Shown here one piece after another: positions 35,613-45,062 of a DNA stretch of 64,000 nt (position 1 is the first letter of the stretch; the number at the start of each line of letters is the position of its first letter). A program made the translations under genes and the position numbers. A model generated the notes under the pieces. The model had not been told where the DNA came from. It did not search any database and worked only from the letters and a program-made list of their open reading frames with translations. The stretch spans positions 78,897 through 142,896 of the forward strand of contig JBNKIR010000053.1 in NCBI GenBank assembly GCA_050290785.1, read 5' to 3'. Origin of the DNA: JAAGZL01 sp050290785. Lineage in GTDB: Bacteria > Pseudomonadota > Gammaproteobacteria > Chromatiales > Chromatiaceae.

Positions 35613-36431
35613 ATGAACATCTCAGTCATAATCCCGACCTATAACCGGGCCCATCTTTTGGCCAGGGCGCTTCAATCCGTCCTTGATCAGAGCCTGCCGG
35701 CGCAGGAGATCATTGTGGTGGATGACGGTTCCAGCGACAACACGGACGAAATGATGTCCGAACAGTTCCCGCAATGCTCTTACATACAACAACCCAATCT
35801 GGGAGTGAGCGCCGCACGCAATAGAGGGATTGAGGCTGCGACAGGTGAATGGCTGGCATTTCTCGATTCAGATGATATATGGCTACCGGGTAAACTGGAG
35901 GCCCAGCGCGATCTACTGCACCAATATCGGGAGGTAAGGATATGCCACACCGAAGAGATCTGGATTCGCGATGGCAAACGGGTCAATCAGATGAAAAAAC
36001 ACGCCAAGGCTGGCGGACACATCTTCCGGAACTGTCTGCCGCTCTGCGTCATCTCCCCATCATCCGTCATCATCCACCGTTCGCTGTTTGCAGAGATAGG
36101 CCTATTCGACGAACAGCTACCGGCCTGTGAGGATTACGACCTTTGGCTGAGGATATGCTCCACCCATCCGGTGGCCTTTGTTGAGCGGCCACAGATCAAG
36201 AAATTCGGAGGCCATGATGATCAACTCTCCCAACGCCATTGGGGCATGGATCGTTTCCGGATCATGGCGTTGGAGAAGATCATAGCCTCTGGCGTGCTAG
36301 ACAATGCAGACAGAGAGGCCGCCATACAAACACTAATCAAAAAAGCGGATATATTGGCGCAGGGGGCACAAAAGAGGGGGAAAGACGCAGATGCAGAGGT
36401 TTATTCAAAAATCAGAGACAACTATATGTAA
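35613..36431 (+). CDS. Family 2 glycosyltransferase
   Basis: A 272-residue GT-A fold protein starting NISVIIPTYNRAHLLARALQ. VVDDGSSDNT and the FLDSDDIWLPGK motif (metal-binding DxD) identify GT2. It probably transfers a sugar to a surface glycan or lipid. No other glycan gene is adjacent, so the acceptor is unknown. There is no signal peptide or membrane segment. Confidence 0.9.
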   Translation: MNISVIIPTYNRAHLLARALQSVLDQSLPAQEIIVVDDGSSDNTDEMMSEQFPQCSYIQQPNLGVSAARNRGIEAATGEWLAFLDSDDIWLPGKLEAQRDLLHQYREVRICHTEEIWIRDGKRVNQMKKHAKAGGHIFRNCLPLCVISPSSVIIHRSLFAEIGLFDEQLPACEDYDLWLRICSTHPVAFVERPQIKKFGGHDDQLSQRHWGMDRFRIMALEKIIASGVLDNADREAAIQTLIKKADILAQGAQKRGKDADAEVYSKIRDNYM

Positions 36432-36672
36432 ACAAAATAGTTATCTCGGAAACAACCACCTTATCGCAAGCAACTTGAAAATTGCCGTCAAATGGGCGAG
36501 TCTGTATCCCAAGTGTGAATCCTTTCGCAAAACAGCATCCAAGTCACAGGCATTGATAATATGAATTATGCCAAACTGGAATCTATGAAAAATGGTGTTC
36601 GCTACGGAGAGCAGCCTACCGTGTATTATGGGATAGACATGCATAACAGCATAAGAGGTGCTTCTCCAAATA

Positions 36673-38544
36673 ATGAACAACAAGCTCAAGCTGGAACTGG
36701 CCAAGCAGTATTACAAGCTGGCGCCGAAGGCCTCCGTCAGTCTAATCGCCCTACTTGCAGTAACCATATTATTTTATTGGGGTAAGATACCCACGCATCT
36801 CCTTGTTACATGGGGGGTGGTCAACTCCTGCGCCCTCTCGCTATTTTTTATTGCGGCCTGGCAATTCAAACGTCATGGATCAGAGGAAACTGCCGCCAGT
36901 TGGTTGCGTTTCTATGCATTTTTGCTTTTCCTACAGGACGCACCATGGGGAATGATAGGCCCCATGAGTTACTTGGTAGACGATGCGCTCTACCGCATGC
37001 TGACACTTTTCATGCTGGCCGGTATGACCGCCGGAATGATTATAACCCGCGGCCTGGTATTCAAGATCTATCTGGTTGCTCTAACCTCTCTATTGACTCC
37101 GATCATCATCACCATGGCGTTGCAAGGCACAGTAACCGACAACGCCATGCTGGCCATGACTCTGATCTATATGATATTCATGACTACTATCGCCAAGAGT
37201 TACAGCGCCAGCATCAGTCGCAATATCCAGTTATGGCTGCGCAACGAAAAACTGGTCCATGAACTGCGCGCCTCCAACTCAGAGGTAGAGGAGGCAAATC
37301 GTGAACTGCTTTCAGAGATCGAACACCGCAAACAGGTGGAAGAGGAGTTGGTTGGGGCCAAGGAGAGATCTGAACGGGCCAATGAGGCAAAGGATCAGTT
37401 CCTGGCCACGGTCAGCCACGAACTCCGTACCCCGCTGAACGGAATTATAGGATTTGCCGATTTTTTACTGCATGAAAATCTGGAAGGAAAGGCGAAACAC
37501 TATATCAGCCAGATCAACAAGGCGGCAAAAACCCTGCAGAGCATTGTAAATGACATCCTGGATATCACCGCCATTGAAGCTGGCCATATCAGACTTTACG
37601 ACGAGCCATTCTCACTGCGCGCAGAGATGCAGGATCTGCTGGACATGATGAATCCTATTGCAGAAGGTAAGGGTTTGTCTCTCAAGCTTAATGTGGATGA
37701 ATCCGCAAAAGACGATCTAAACGGTGATATCAATCGATTGAGGCAGATCATCGGCAACCTTATTTCCAATGCCTTGAAATATACTGAAACCGGGCATGTA
37801 AATCTTAATATAAGACATATGGATACCAGCAACGGCAAAGAGGTCCTACGCTTTGAGGTCAAGGATACCGGGGTAGGCATCAATGAAGAGGCACTGGAAT
37901 TCATCTTTAAAAACTTCACCCGACTGGAAAACTTTGAAACTCGCGGCAGCGAGGGCATCGGCCTGGGACTGGCTATCGTCAAAAGCCTGGTCAATAAGAT
38001 GAACGGAAAACTGGAGGTACAGAGTACGCCAGGCAAAGGATCATGTTTCAGCTGTGAATTGACCTTTGAACAGGGATCGGGAATAAGTGCACAGGCACGG
38101 CGCGAACATACCGGGAAGCTTTCGCGCAAACATTGGAAAAGGTTCAATGTACTGGTCGTAGATGATAACGAAATCAATCGCATGCTTCTGTCTGCCTTCC
38201 TTACCGACCTGGGTATCCGGTTTGCCGAGGCCAGCGGCGGACAGGAGGCGCTGAACCTTATTCGTAACGGCGATTTCAATCTGATACTTATGGACATTCA
38301 GATGCCGGATATCAGCGGTATCGACATTGCCAACATATTAAGTCATGAGCTTGACCCCATGCCGGTGATGATCGCGGTTACCGCCCATGCGTTTCCCGAA
38401 CAACGCCAGGCCATTCTTGATGCCGGTTTTACCGAATACCTCCCCAAACCAATCACGATCGACGATCTGGACAAAACCCTTACGCGGATCTACCAGTCTG
38501 GATATATTGATGGCGAGGTTTCAGATCAATCGGCATTTGGATGA
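36673..38544 (+). CDS. Hybrid sensor histidine kinase with receiver domain
   Basis: About 623 residues. The N-terminal ~190 residues hold about six membrane segments and no recognisable periplasmic sensor. A coiled coil follows, then HisKA with VSHELRTPLNGIIGF (phospho-His), HATPase_c with N box NLISNALKYTE and GIGLGLAI, and a C-terminal receiver with LILMDIQMPD (phospho-Asp) and LPKP. I used the ATG at 36673; a GTG at 36658 is possible and neither has an ideally spaced ribosome binding site. No cognate response regulator is adjacent, so output may go through phosphotransfer elsewhere. Confidence 0.9.
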   Translation: MNNKLKLELAKQYYKLAPKASVSLIALLAVTILFYWGKIPTHLLVTWGVVNSCALSLFFIAAWQFKRHGSEETAASWLRFYAFLLFLQDAPWGMIGPMSYLVDDALYRMLTLFMLAGMTAGMIITRGLVFKIYLVALTSLLTPIIITMALQGTVTDNAMLAMTLIYMIFMTTIAKSYSASISRNIQLWLRNEKLVHELRASNSEVEEANRELLSEIEHRKQVEEELVGAKERSERANEAKDQFLATVSHELRTPLNGIIGFADFLLHENLEGKAKHYISQINKAAKTLQSIVNDILDITAIEAGHIRLYDEPFSLRAEMQDLLDMMNPIAEGKGLSLKLNVDESAKDDLNGDINRLRQIIGNLISNALKYTETGHVNLNIRHMDTSNGKEVLRFEVKDTGVGINEEALEFIFKNFTRLENFETRGSEGIGLGLAIVKSLVNKMNGKLEVQSTPGKGSCFSCELTFEQGSGISAQARREHTGKLSRKHWKRFNVLVVDDNEINRMLLSAFLTDLGIRFAEASGGQEALNLIRNGDFNLILMDIQMPDISGIDIANILSHELDPMPVMIAVTAHAFPEQRQAILDAGFTEYLPKPITIDDLDKTLTRIYQSGYIDGEVSDQSAFG

Positions 38545-38608
38545 TCAATCATACCAAACTATAGTACTGCTGCTCTGATTTCAAAAAATAATATAACAAG
38601 GCAAAACT

Positions 38609-39166
38609 ATGTCATCTAAAAACATTCTGGTGTTAATCGCATTTACCCTCGCCGTTGGCTGCGCAGGATCTCCATATACGGACCACGCAAAGCAGATACC
38701 ATGGGAAAAAGGTAAATCCAAATATTATCTTGGTTCTTTGGAAGTACACCTCACATTGGGACATGGGGCAATCCCCGGAGACACTTCATATTCAACAGAG
38801 GAACAATTGGAAGAGCAATTTAAAAAGGCAATTACTGCAGCATTAACTAACAAGGGCATATTCACTTCGGACCCCTCAACTGCAGATGCCAGCTTAGACA
38901 TACGCCTAGATTACACGCGCACATTTAACTACGGCGGGAAAGCACTAAATAAGCCGAAAATCTCACATGACGTAGACATCATGAAAGATGGTGAAAAACT
39001 GGTAACCATCAGCAAAGGCAGCTACACAACAAAATACTCTTACTTCGAAGAAATAGCGGTTAATGTAAAAATAGCTGCCTTCAACTGGGGCGCTGAGGAT
39101 GAGTTGAAAGATATTGATCTGATATCTGAAAATATTGCGAATGATCTGTTTAATGTTGGTAAATAA
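38609..39166 (+). CDS. Unknown lipoprotein
   Basis: A 185-residue protein with a signal peptide and lipobox (LAVGCAGS, lipidated Cys near residue 18). The mature domain is alpha/beta, with no catalytic motif that I recognise; the pattern of ASLDIRLDYTRTF followed by VDIMKDGEKLVTI suggests a beta-sheet domain like those of outer-membrane-associated small lipoproteins. It follows the histidine kinase by 64 bp on the same strand. Base composition is more AT-rich than the genes around it. Confidence 0.75.
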   Translation: MSSKNILVLIAFTLAVGCAGSPYTDHAKQIPWEKGKSKYYLGSLEVHLTLGHGAIPGDTSYSTEEQLEEQFKKAITAALTNKGIFTSDPSTADASLDIRLDYTRTFNYGGKALNKPKISHDVDIMKDGEKLVTISKGSYTTKYSYFEEIAVNVKIAAFNWGAEDELKDIDLISENIANDLFNVGK

Positions 39167-39342
39167 TAAACAGAAGAAATAGATATCATCCACACACGGT
39201 AAATGTGGATTATTATCAATAAATAGAGATAAACGCCTATCACAGCAGACGATTGCGTTCCAATTATCTCCATTAGTTTTCCTGTGCCGGTTCCATGGCA
39301 CAACACAGGGAGTACACACAGTCACGCGAGGAGGCAATAATC

Positions 39343-39801
39343 ATGAACATCACAATCACCAGCACCGCATTTGCTGAAGGAGACATGATCCCGAGGAAGT
39401 ACACCTGTGACGGAACAAATACCTCCCCTCCCCTGGCATGGTCCGGTGTTCCCGAAAATACGAAGAGCCTTGCGCTTATCAATGATGATCCTGATGCCCC
39501 CATGGGCATCTGGGTGCACTGGGTTTTATTTAACATACCACCAAGCGTCAAAAACCTGATCCAGGACATCCCGCCAACCAAGACCTTGGAAAATGGCGCA
39601 AAACACGGCATCAACGATTTTGGACGGTTCGGCTACGGTGGGCCATGTCCTCCCGGCGGGACACATCGATACTATTTCAAGCTCTACGCCCTGGATACAG
39701 AGCTATCGCAGGAACCGGGACTTACCAAGGATGAGCTGCTTGAGGCCATGCAGGGGCATGTACTGGCCGAGGGGAAGCTGATGGGTAAATACCAGAGGTA
39801 A
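39343..39801 (+). CDS. YbhB/YbcL (PEBP) family protein
   Basis: A 152-residue phosphatidylethanolamine-binding-protein-like fold. The ligand-pocket motifs DDPDAPMG, WVHWVLFNIP and the GYGGPCPPGGTHRYYFKLYAL region are classical. I chose the ATG at 39343 because GAGGAGG lies 8 nt upstream; the frame extends to 39295 without support. Function in bacteria is poorly defined. Confidence 0.92.
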   Translation: MNITITSTAFAEGDMIPRKYTCDGTNTSPPLAWSGVPENTKSLALINDDPDAPMGIWVHWVLFNIPPSVKNLIQDIPPTKTLENGAKHGINDFGRFGYGGPCPPGGTHRYYFKLYALDTELSQEPGLTKDELLEAMQGHVLAEGKLMGKYQR

Positions 39802-40212
39802 GTGAAATCCCAAATGATCAGGTTCGCATGATGGGTATCACCCGCCAAATATAATAACAGGCACAACATGGCACAGAACATTATTTTTTATGCATCTATT
39901 CTAACCACCAGCACACCACAACCCCGGGTGCCCTTTTCTCTCGTCTATTTCTTTTGGGCACACAAAAGAAATAGACTCGCAACTAACGCGCGGAAGCAAG
40001 ATAAATGTTTCTGACTAGACATGCTGCGAAACTAGTTGCCAAAATTATCTATAAGCACCTGGAGCTCGCGATCAATCCCGCGGGATGACGAGTATTTATA
40101 AATAACCCGCAATCACCTGACCGAAAATGTCACAGATTTCGCACAGTTATGTGATTGACCTGCCTTGGCGCATATTTTCTACTATTTCATATAGTAACGA
40201 CTGGATGAAAAC
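39802..40212. other. 411-bp intergenic region, no gene, one strong hairpin
   Basis: No reading frame here looks real. The region contains the 14-bp perfect inverted repeat at 39943-39976 listed separately and an AT-rich stretch before the DUF2147 gene that may hold its promoter. Confidence 0.5.
39943..39976. repeat. Perfect 14-bp inverted repeat, hairpin
   Basis: Arms GTCTATTTCTTTTG and its complement enclose a 6-nt loop. It lacks a T-run in either direction, so it is not a standard terminator. The wording (cttttgggcacacaaaag) resembles a dispersed palindromic element seen in many gammaproteobacteria; that resemblance is from memory. Confidence 0.6.
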
Positions 40213-40662
40213 ATGAAAAATACAATTAGACTTATTTTGTTACCGCTTTTATTCTGCCTCGCCGTTACGGCGCCTGCCATTGCGAAGCAGGAATCTATCG
40301 TCGGGAGCTGGAAGACCATCGACGACAAGACCAACGAACCCAAGTCCATCGTACGAATCTACAAAAGGGGTGACAAATATTACGGTCAGGTCACCAGGCT
40401 GTTCAGGAAGAAGGGGGAAGACCCTGATCCCCGCTGCACCAAATGCCAGGATGGCGACCCGCGCAAAGATAAACGGGTTAAAGGCATGGTGATCATGCAG
40501 GGTCTGGTCAAGAAAGGCGAAGAGTACAGCGGCGGCAAGATCCTCGACCCCAAAAACGGCAAGGTCTACAAGTGCAAGCTATGGCTGGAAAACGGCAAGC
40601 TGAAAGTGCGTGGATACGTGGGTATATTCTTCCGTACCCAGACCTGGTACAGGGTTAAATAG
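40213..40662 (+). CDS. Secreted DUF2147 protein
   Basis: A 149-residue protein with a signal peptide (IRLILLPLLFCLAVTAPAIA) and the DUF2147 lipocalin-like signature SIVGSWKTIDDKTNEPKSIV, ending GYVGIFFRTQTWYRV. The insert RCTKCQDGDPRKDK carries two conserved cysteines. The biochemical role of the family is not established. Confidence 0.9.
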   Translation: MKNTIRLILLPLLFCLAVTAPAIAKQESIVGSWKTIDDKTNEPKSIVRIYKRGDKYYGQVTRLFRKKGEDPDPRCTKCQDGDPRKDKRVKGMVIMQGLVKKGEEYSGGKILDPKNGKVYKCKLWLENGKLKVRGYVGIFFRTQTWYRVK

Positions 40663-40686
40663 TAACTTTTACCTAAAGCGGTACTT

Positions 40687-40719
40687 TGGTGTAGGCTCAT
40701 CGCCTACACCATTTTTTTT
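40687..40719 (+). terminator. Intrinsic terminator after the DUF2147 gene
   Basis: A perfect 10-bp stem (TGGTGTAGGC, 5-nt loop) is followed by eight T residues on the plus strand, about 25 bp past the DUF2147 stop. Its right arm overlaps the convergent ubiV stop codon (40704-40706), so this hairpin is also in the ubiV 3' end. Confidence 0.88.
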
Positions 40720-41624
40720 GCCTCGGCCTTGACCTTGGTCTCCATGCCGGCATCTCCGTGCCAATAACCGTCACAGGACCCAACCGGCAGCAGTGGCTCC
40801 AGCTTGCTGTTTCCCTCCTCCAGCCCCATCTCCCTGGTCAGACATTTATGGAAGATATCCACGATCTCGTCGGTAGAACTGGATTGGGGACTGATACGCA
40901 CCACGTCCACATTCAGCTCCCGCATGTGGTCCAGTTCGGGCAGCAGATTGAAGGTGTGTGCCGATTGGGTCTGGATACCGTTCAGGGCCAGAAAGCTGGT
41001 ATCGTCCTGGGCCTTAAGCATCAGTCCATCCGGATAGTCAAAGCAAAGATACTGGCAATTATCCTTCGGCAGATTGCGTGACCGGGCGGTAAAGCAGCGG
41101 GCCGAATAGGCCAGTGGCAGCCGTCCCAGGGCAAATACCTCGACCTCCACATCCTCAGGGCTCTCGGCCCTGATATCGGCCATGGTCTGCCAGGATAGTT
41201 CCACCGGTAATACCCAGCGCTTAAGCCCCTGCTGCGCCAGCAGTCCCACGGTACGCCCATTGTAGACGTTTACACTATGACCGGTAACGAACGGCCTACC
41301 CTCACGCAGGTGGACGGCCCCCATATCGTTGGCCTCAATCATATACCTGTCGTTACTGCATATACGGCGCAGACGAATAAGCTCGGACTCCGCCTCGAGC
41401 AGGGCCAGAGTGGACAGCACCACCTCCTTGCCTGCGGCCTGCAGACGTTCAGCGATGGCAAACCAGTCGTCCGTGCTGACCTGGTTGCGTTTGGAACATA
41501 CGGTCTCTCCCAGGTAGACGATATCCACCGGCGATGCCTCCACCCATTCATAAAACTCCAGCACTTGGTCACGGGACCAAAAATACAGGATGGGGCCGAG
41601 GGAGAGTTTCGGCTGTTTGCTCAT
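40704..41624 (-). CDS. ubiV: UbiV, Fe-S subunit for O2-independent ubiquinone hydroxylation
   Basis: A 306-residue U32-family protein. UbiV with UbiU hydroxylates ubiquinone precursors without oxygen, using prephenate as oxygen donor. The [4Fe-4S] ligands have the family spacing: Cys43 in ETVCSKR, then C-x12-C-x3-C in the ARCFTARSRN...CQYLCFD segment. It follows ubiU by 73 bp. Confidence 0.95.
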   Translation of the reverse strand: MSKQPKLSLGPILYFWSRDQVLEFYEWVEASPVDIVYLGETVCSKRNQVSTDDWFAIAERLQAAGKEVVLSTLALLEAESELIRLRRICSNDRYMIEANDMGAVHLREGRPFVTGHSVNVYNGRTVGLLAQQGLKRWVLPVELSWQTMADIRAESPEDVEVEVFALGRLPLAYSARCFTARSRNLPKDNCQYLCFDYPDGLMLKAQDDTSFLALNGIQTQSAHTFNLLPELDHMRELNVDVVRISPQSSSTDEIVDIFHKCLTREMGLEEGNSKLEPLLPVGSCDGYWHGDAGMETKVKAEAKKMV

Positions 41625-41697
41625 ACTTGCTAACCTTTGAATCTGTCTATTTGATTAACCTGGGTCGGTATCGATCTATACAACCACGATGAAAAAA

Positions 41698-42690
41698 CTA
41701 CTGCCAGGGACGATGATAGGCGCCAAGCGTGGTCTGGGTGCCTTCCGACACCTTACCCAACTCCTCCATCCAGTCGTCCTGCGCCTGGAAGGCATCCAGG
41801 TCCCTGCTACAGGCATCTATGGCCGCCCGCCACACCCTGGTCACCTGTTCCACATACACCGGACTGCGCTGACGCCCCTCTATCTTCACCGCCCGCACCC
41901 CGGCCTTAATCAGCTGGGGCAACAGCTCCAGTGTATTCAGGCTGGTGGGATCCTCAATGGCGTGATAGGTGTGACCGCCCACCTTGAAGCTACCCTTGCA
42001 CAGGGTCGGGTAACCCGCGTTCTCGCCCTTGGCATAGCGTTCGATCAGCACTCCACCCAGTCTGGTCTCAAGTCCGTTCGCCGTCTCCCGCCACTCGACA
42101 TGGCTTGCCGGCGAACATGCGCCATAGGTGTTGGGCGAACGTCCGGTGGCATAGGAGGATAGTATACAGCGCCCCTCCACCATCACACACAGACTACCGA
42201 AGCCGAAGATCTCGATCTCGAAGGGACTGTTTTCGATCACATGTTGTACCTGGCTCATGGAGAGCACACGTGGCAATACCGCCCGGCGCACATTGAAGTG
42301 GTCCTTGTAGAACCTAAGGGCCTCGTAGTTGGTTGCGGACCCCTGAACCGAGAGATGCAGATTCAATCCCTCCTTTTTGCTGGCATAGTCCAATACGCCT
42401 ATGTCTGCAGCGATCAGGGCGTCCACCCCCATATCCGCCGCCTGGTCCACCGCCCTCTGCCACCTTTCCCATCCCTTCGGTTGTGGATAGGTGTTTAGGG
42501 CGATAAACACCCTGGAGCCGCGATCATGGGCATACTTTATCCCCTCCGCGATCTTGGACGGACCAAAGTTGAGGCCGGCAAAGTGCCTGGCGTTGGTGTC
42601 ATCCCGGAATCCGAGATAGACCGCATCTGCGCCATTATCTACCGCCGCCTTGAGAGATGGCAGATTACCTGCCGGACATACCAGTTCCAT
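41698..42690 (-). CDS. ubiU: UbiU, Fe-S subunit for O2-independent ubiquinone hydroxylation
   Basis: A 330-residue U32 peptidase-family protein (YhbU). It begins MELVCPAGNLPSLKAAVDNG. The four cluster cysteines appear with family spacing: SLCVMVEGRC (x6), a further 16 residues to GACSPASH, then TLCKGSF. It forms a complex with UbiV; UbiT is encoded 7.5 kb away. The set allows ubiquinone synthesis under anoxia, consistent with the anaerobic-type respiratory genes here. Confidence 0.95.
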   Translation of the reverse strand: MELVCPAGNLPSLKAAVDNGADAVYLGFRDDTNARHFAGLNFGPSKIAEGIKYAHDRGSRVFIALNTYPQPKGWERWQRAVDQAADMGVDALIAADIGVLDYASKKEGLNLHLSVQGSATNYEALRFYKDHFNVRRAVLPRVLSMSQVQHVIENSPFEIEIFGFGSLCVMVEGRCILSSYATGRSPNTYGACSPASHVEWRETANGLETRLGGVLIERYAKGENAGYPTLCKGSFKVGGHTYHAIEDPTSLNTLELLPQLIKAGVRAVKIEGRQRSPVYVEQVTRVWRAAIDACSRDLDAFQAQDDWMEELGKVSEGTQTTLGAYHRPWQ

Positions 42691-42712
42691 ACTTCAACTT
42701 CCGATAACTATC

Positions 42713-43684
42713 TTAAAATCTAGCCCTTACCCCATCAGACCCGGAACCTGCCGCACGGGTCATCAGATTACCTAAGGCCGCACCCTGTCTGGTGCCGCGC
42801 TGTTGTAATTCACGCTCGATGCCATTCAGGACCATCCACTTCTTGCTGCACCACTCCGGCGCCAACAGGATATCGCTCGCCGCGGTGCCGGTCACCCGGT
42901 GATACAACACCTCTGGAGGTGTATGTTCTATCATATCCGCGGCGATACTGAGGTAGCGGTAAAGGCCCATGGGGCTGTATTCTCCCCGCCGCCACTCATT
43001 GGCCAGGGCCGTGCCTTTCACCACATGCAACGGATGCAGCTTCAGGCCGTCTATCCCCAGGTCGATCACCGCCTCCAGACTCTCCATGGCCTCTCTCCTG
43101 CCTTCACCAGGCATCCCCACGATAAGATGGGTGCAGACCGGCAGACCACGTCTCCTGGACCTCTCTACCGCATCCCGGTATTCGGCAAAACCATGACCAC
43201 GATTCACCCGCTCCAGGGTACGGTCGGATATGCTCTGCAGGCCAAGTTCCAGCCAGACCTCATGCCCCTGATCCTGAAACTCCATCAACAGGTCCAACAC
43301 CCGGTCCGGGACACAATCCGGCCTGGTCCCTATGGATAGACCCACAACATCGGGTTCCGCCAGGGCCTGTCTATAGAGTACCGAGAGCTGTTCCACATCG
43401 GCATAGGTGTTGGTATATGCCTGAAAATACGCGATAAAACGCCTGGCCCCGGTGCGCTTGGCTATCACCTTGCGCCCCGCCTCTATCTGTTCTCCCACCA
43501 GGGGCTCTCTCTTGGCATTGGGACTGAAGGAGCTGTTGTTACAGAAGGTGCATCCACCGATACCCTTACTCCCATCGCGGTTGGGACAGGTCATGCCTGC
43601 GTTGATGGCAAGCTTGTGCACCCGTTCACCGTAGCGAAACAGCAGGTCCTGACCGAATGTATTTACGTAGTCTGAGAGGGCCAT
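42713..43684 (-). CDS. yhcC: YhcC/TIGR01212-type radical SAM protein
   Basis: A 323-residue radical SAM protein. Cluster cysteines are Cys33, Cys45 and Cys48, an expanded C-x11-C-x2-C spacing typical of the YhcC and Elp3-like group (CPNRDG then GGCTFCNN). LELGLQSISDRTLERVNRGH and HLIVGMPGEG are further family motifs. The substrate is not established. It lies 22 bp upstream of ubiU on the same strand, so co-transcription with ubiUV is likely. Confidence 0.92.
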   Translation of the reverse strand: MALSDYVNTFGQDLLFRYGERVHKLAINAGMTCPNRDGSKGIGGCTFCNNSSFSPNAKREPLVGEQIEAGRKVIAKRTGARRFIAYFQAYTNTYADVEQLSVLYRQALAEPDVVGLSIGTRPDCVPDRVLDLLMEFQDQGHEVWLELGLQSISDRTLERVNRGHGFAEYRDAVERSRRRGLPVCTHLIVGMPGEGRREAMESLEAVIDLGIDGLKLHPLHVVKGTALANEWRRGEYSPMGLYRYLSIAADMIEHTPPEVLYHRVTGTAASDILLAPEWCSKKWMVLNGIERELQQRGTRQGAALGNLMTRAAGSGSDGVRARF

Positions 43685-43695
43685 TTGCCTATTCT

Positions 43696-43709
43696 CTGAT
43701 AAAAATCAA
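43696..43709 (-). promoter_or_regulatory. FNR/ANR-like box upstream of yhcC-ubiU-ubiV
   Basis: CTGAT-AAAA-ATCAA matches the FNR consensus TTGAT-N4-ATCAA at 9 of 10 positions. Its centre is about 18 bp before the yhcC start codon. FNR is known to control ubiUVT in E. coli. The position is too close to the start codon for standard class II activation, so it may be a repressor site or coincidental. Confidence 0.45.
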
Positions 43710-43788
43710 TTTTTAAATGATAGCACTACAGGCTATGTATACTACCATGTAAGATTTATTGAAAATCAGCTATAGGCCTAAAACTACA

Positions 43789-44994
43789 TCAGATCTCCCT
43801 CAACCCCTCTGAAGGCTCTATACGCGCTGATCTTAGTCCGGCCAGAGCGGCGGCCAGGACCGATGAACCCACGGTCAATCCCAGGGCGATCAGATAGTGC
43901 TCAGGCTGCAATTTACATACATGCTGCCCCACCTCCATCTGGCTGGCCAGCATATCATTGATCGCTATCGATGCCGCCTGGAAGATGGAGGCGGCGAGCC
44001 CCCATCCGAATATAGCCGTATATAGGGCCTGAATCATAGGAAACCACATGATGTCGCCGGTTCTAAAACCGACCAATCTCAGCACCGACAACTGTTTGCT
44101 CTTACGCTCAACATTGGCCCAGAGGCTGGCGCCCAGAGAGAGAGAAAAGCCAACCAGGCCGATGATGGCGATGGCCCAGTAGACCATAGTGAGATTGCGG
44201 TCCATTCGTTGTACCAGCTGAATGTCCGCCGCCCTGGTGCGCACATCAATTCCCAGGTCGAGCAGACCATTGTGCAGATCAATCACATCATAGATCGATG
44301 TCGCGTAGAGACGAAATCCCGGATAGGTACGTGCATTTGCACCGGCATTGCCTTCCCACCCAAGTGCGGGCACGGCATGTCCGTCCCGATAATCCTCTAA
44401 CGCCTCGGCAAGGGCGACCGATGCAAACATCGCCTCCCGGGCAAACGCCTGGGGTGAGGCAACCGCCACCACCTTGAGGGCGATATGGGCCCTCTCCCTC
44501 TGATCGTTGAACCTGCGCACCACACTTCCATCCAGCCTGTCGCCCGGCCCCACCTTGAGTTTATCGGCCGCCTTCCTGGAAAGCACCACACCCTCCATAC
44601 CGGATGGGGTGGCCCCGATGTCGGCCAACAGTGGGTCGCCACTATCAGATGGAATCACCTCAGTGGAGATGATGCTTGGATTATTTGCGCTCTTTACTTC
44701 CATGGTCGCGGCGATACTTCTGGTGCGCGGCACGATGAACTCAACATCATTGCGACTACGCATCTGGTCCATCCACTTCGACGTAAACTTACCGCTGCTG
44801 ACCGGCATTATCTCTCTATTGCGTGGATCTTCAATCAACTGGTCGATCATGCCGCCGACGATCCCGAACTTCAGTCCGAACAGGACCAGCATAGGCCCCA
44901 GCACCGAGGCCAAAGCCAAAACGAAGCAGCCTGACATCTGCCACTCATGAAAATAGTCGCGGGTAGCCAGTCGAAGAGTCTTAAATGGACGCAT
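43789..44994 (-). CDS. ABC transporter permease of the MacB/LolC/FtsX (type VII) class
   Basis: A 401-residue membrane protein with one N-terminal membrane segment (FVLALASVLGPMLVLFGLKF), a large extracytoplasmic domain (~45-265) and three C-terminal segments, the MacB/LolC topology. The loop KSKQLSVLRLVGFRTGDI is the typical coupling region. Such permeases do mechanotransmission or lipoprotein work rather than pumping through a channel. It follows the ATPase gene after 68 bp and closes the four-gene cluster. The substrate is unknown. Confidence 0.85.
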   Translation of the reverse strand: MRPFKTLRLATRDYFHEWQMSGCFVLALASVLGPMLVLFGLKFGIVGGMIDQLIEDPRNREIMPVSSGKFTSKWMDQMRSRNDVEFIVPRTRSIAATMEVKSANNPSIISTEVIPSDSGDPLLADIGATPSGMEGVVLSRKAADKLKVGPGDRLDGSVVRRFNDQRERAHIALKVVAVASPQAFAREAMFASVALAEALEDYRDGHAVPALGWEGNAGANARTYPGFRLYATSIYDVIDLHNGLLDLGIDVRTRAADIQLVQRMDRNLTMVYWAIAIIGLVGFSLSLGASLWANVERKSKQLSVLRLVGFRTGDIMWFPMIQALYTAIFGWGLAASIFQAASIAINDMLASQMEVGQHVCKLQPEHYLIALGLTVGSSVLAAALAGLRSARIEPSEGLREI

Positions 44995-45062
44995 ATATCA
45001 TTTCCGATTCTGTTTTCTTAACGTTAATTCAGTCAGCGTTTGTACAAAAATCTCGGAGCTGG

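Noticed and set aside
41650..41675. FNR-like half site TTGAT upstream of ubiV
   Set aside because: The second half site (ATCAA) is missing.
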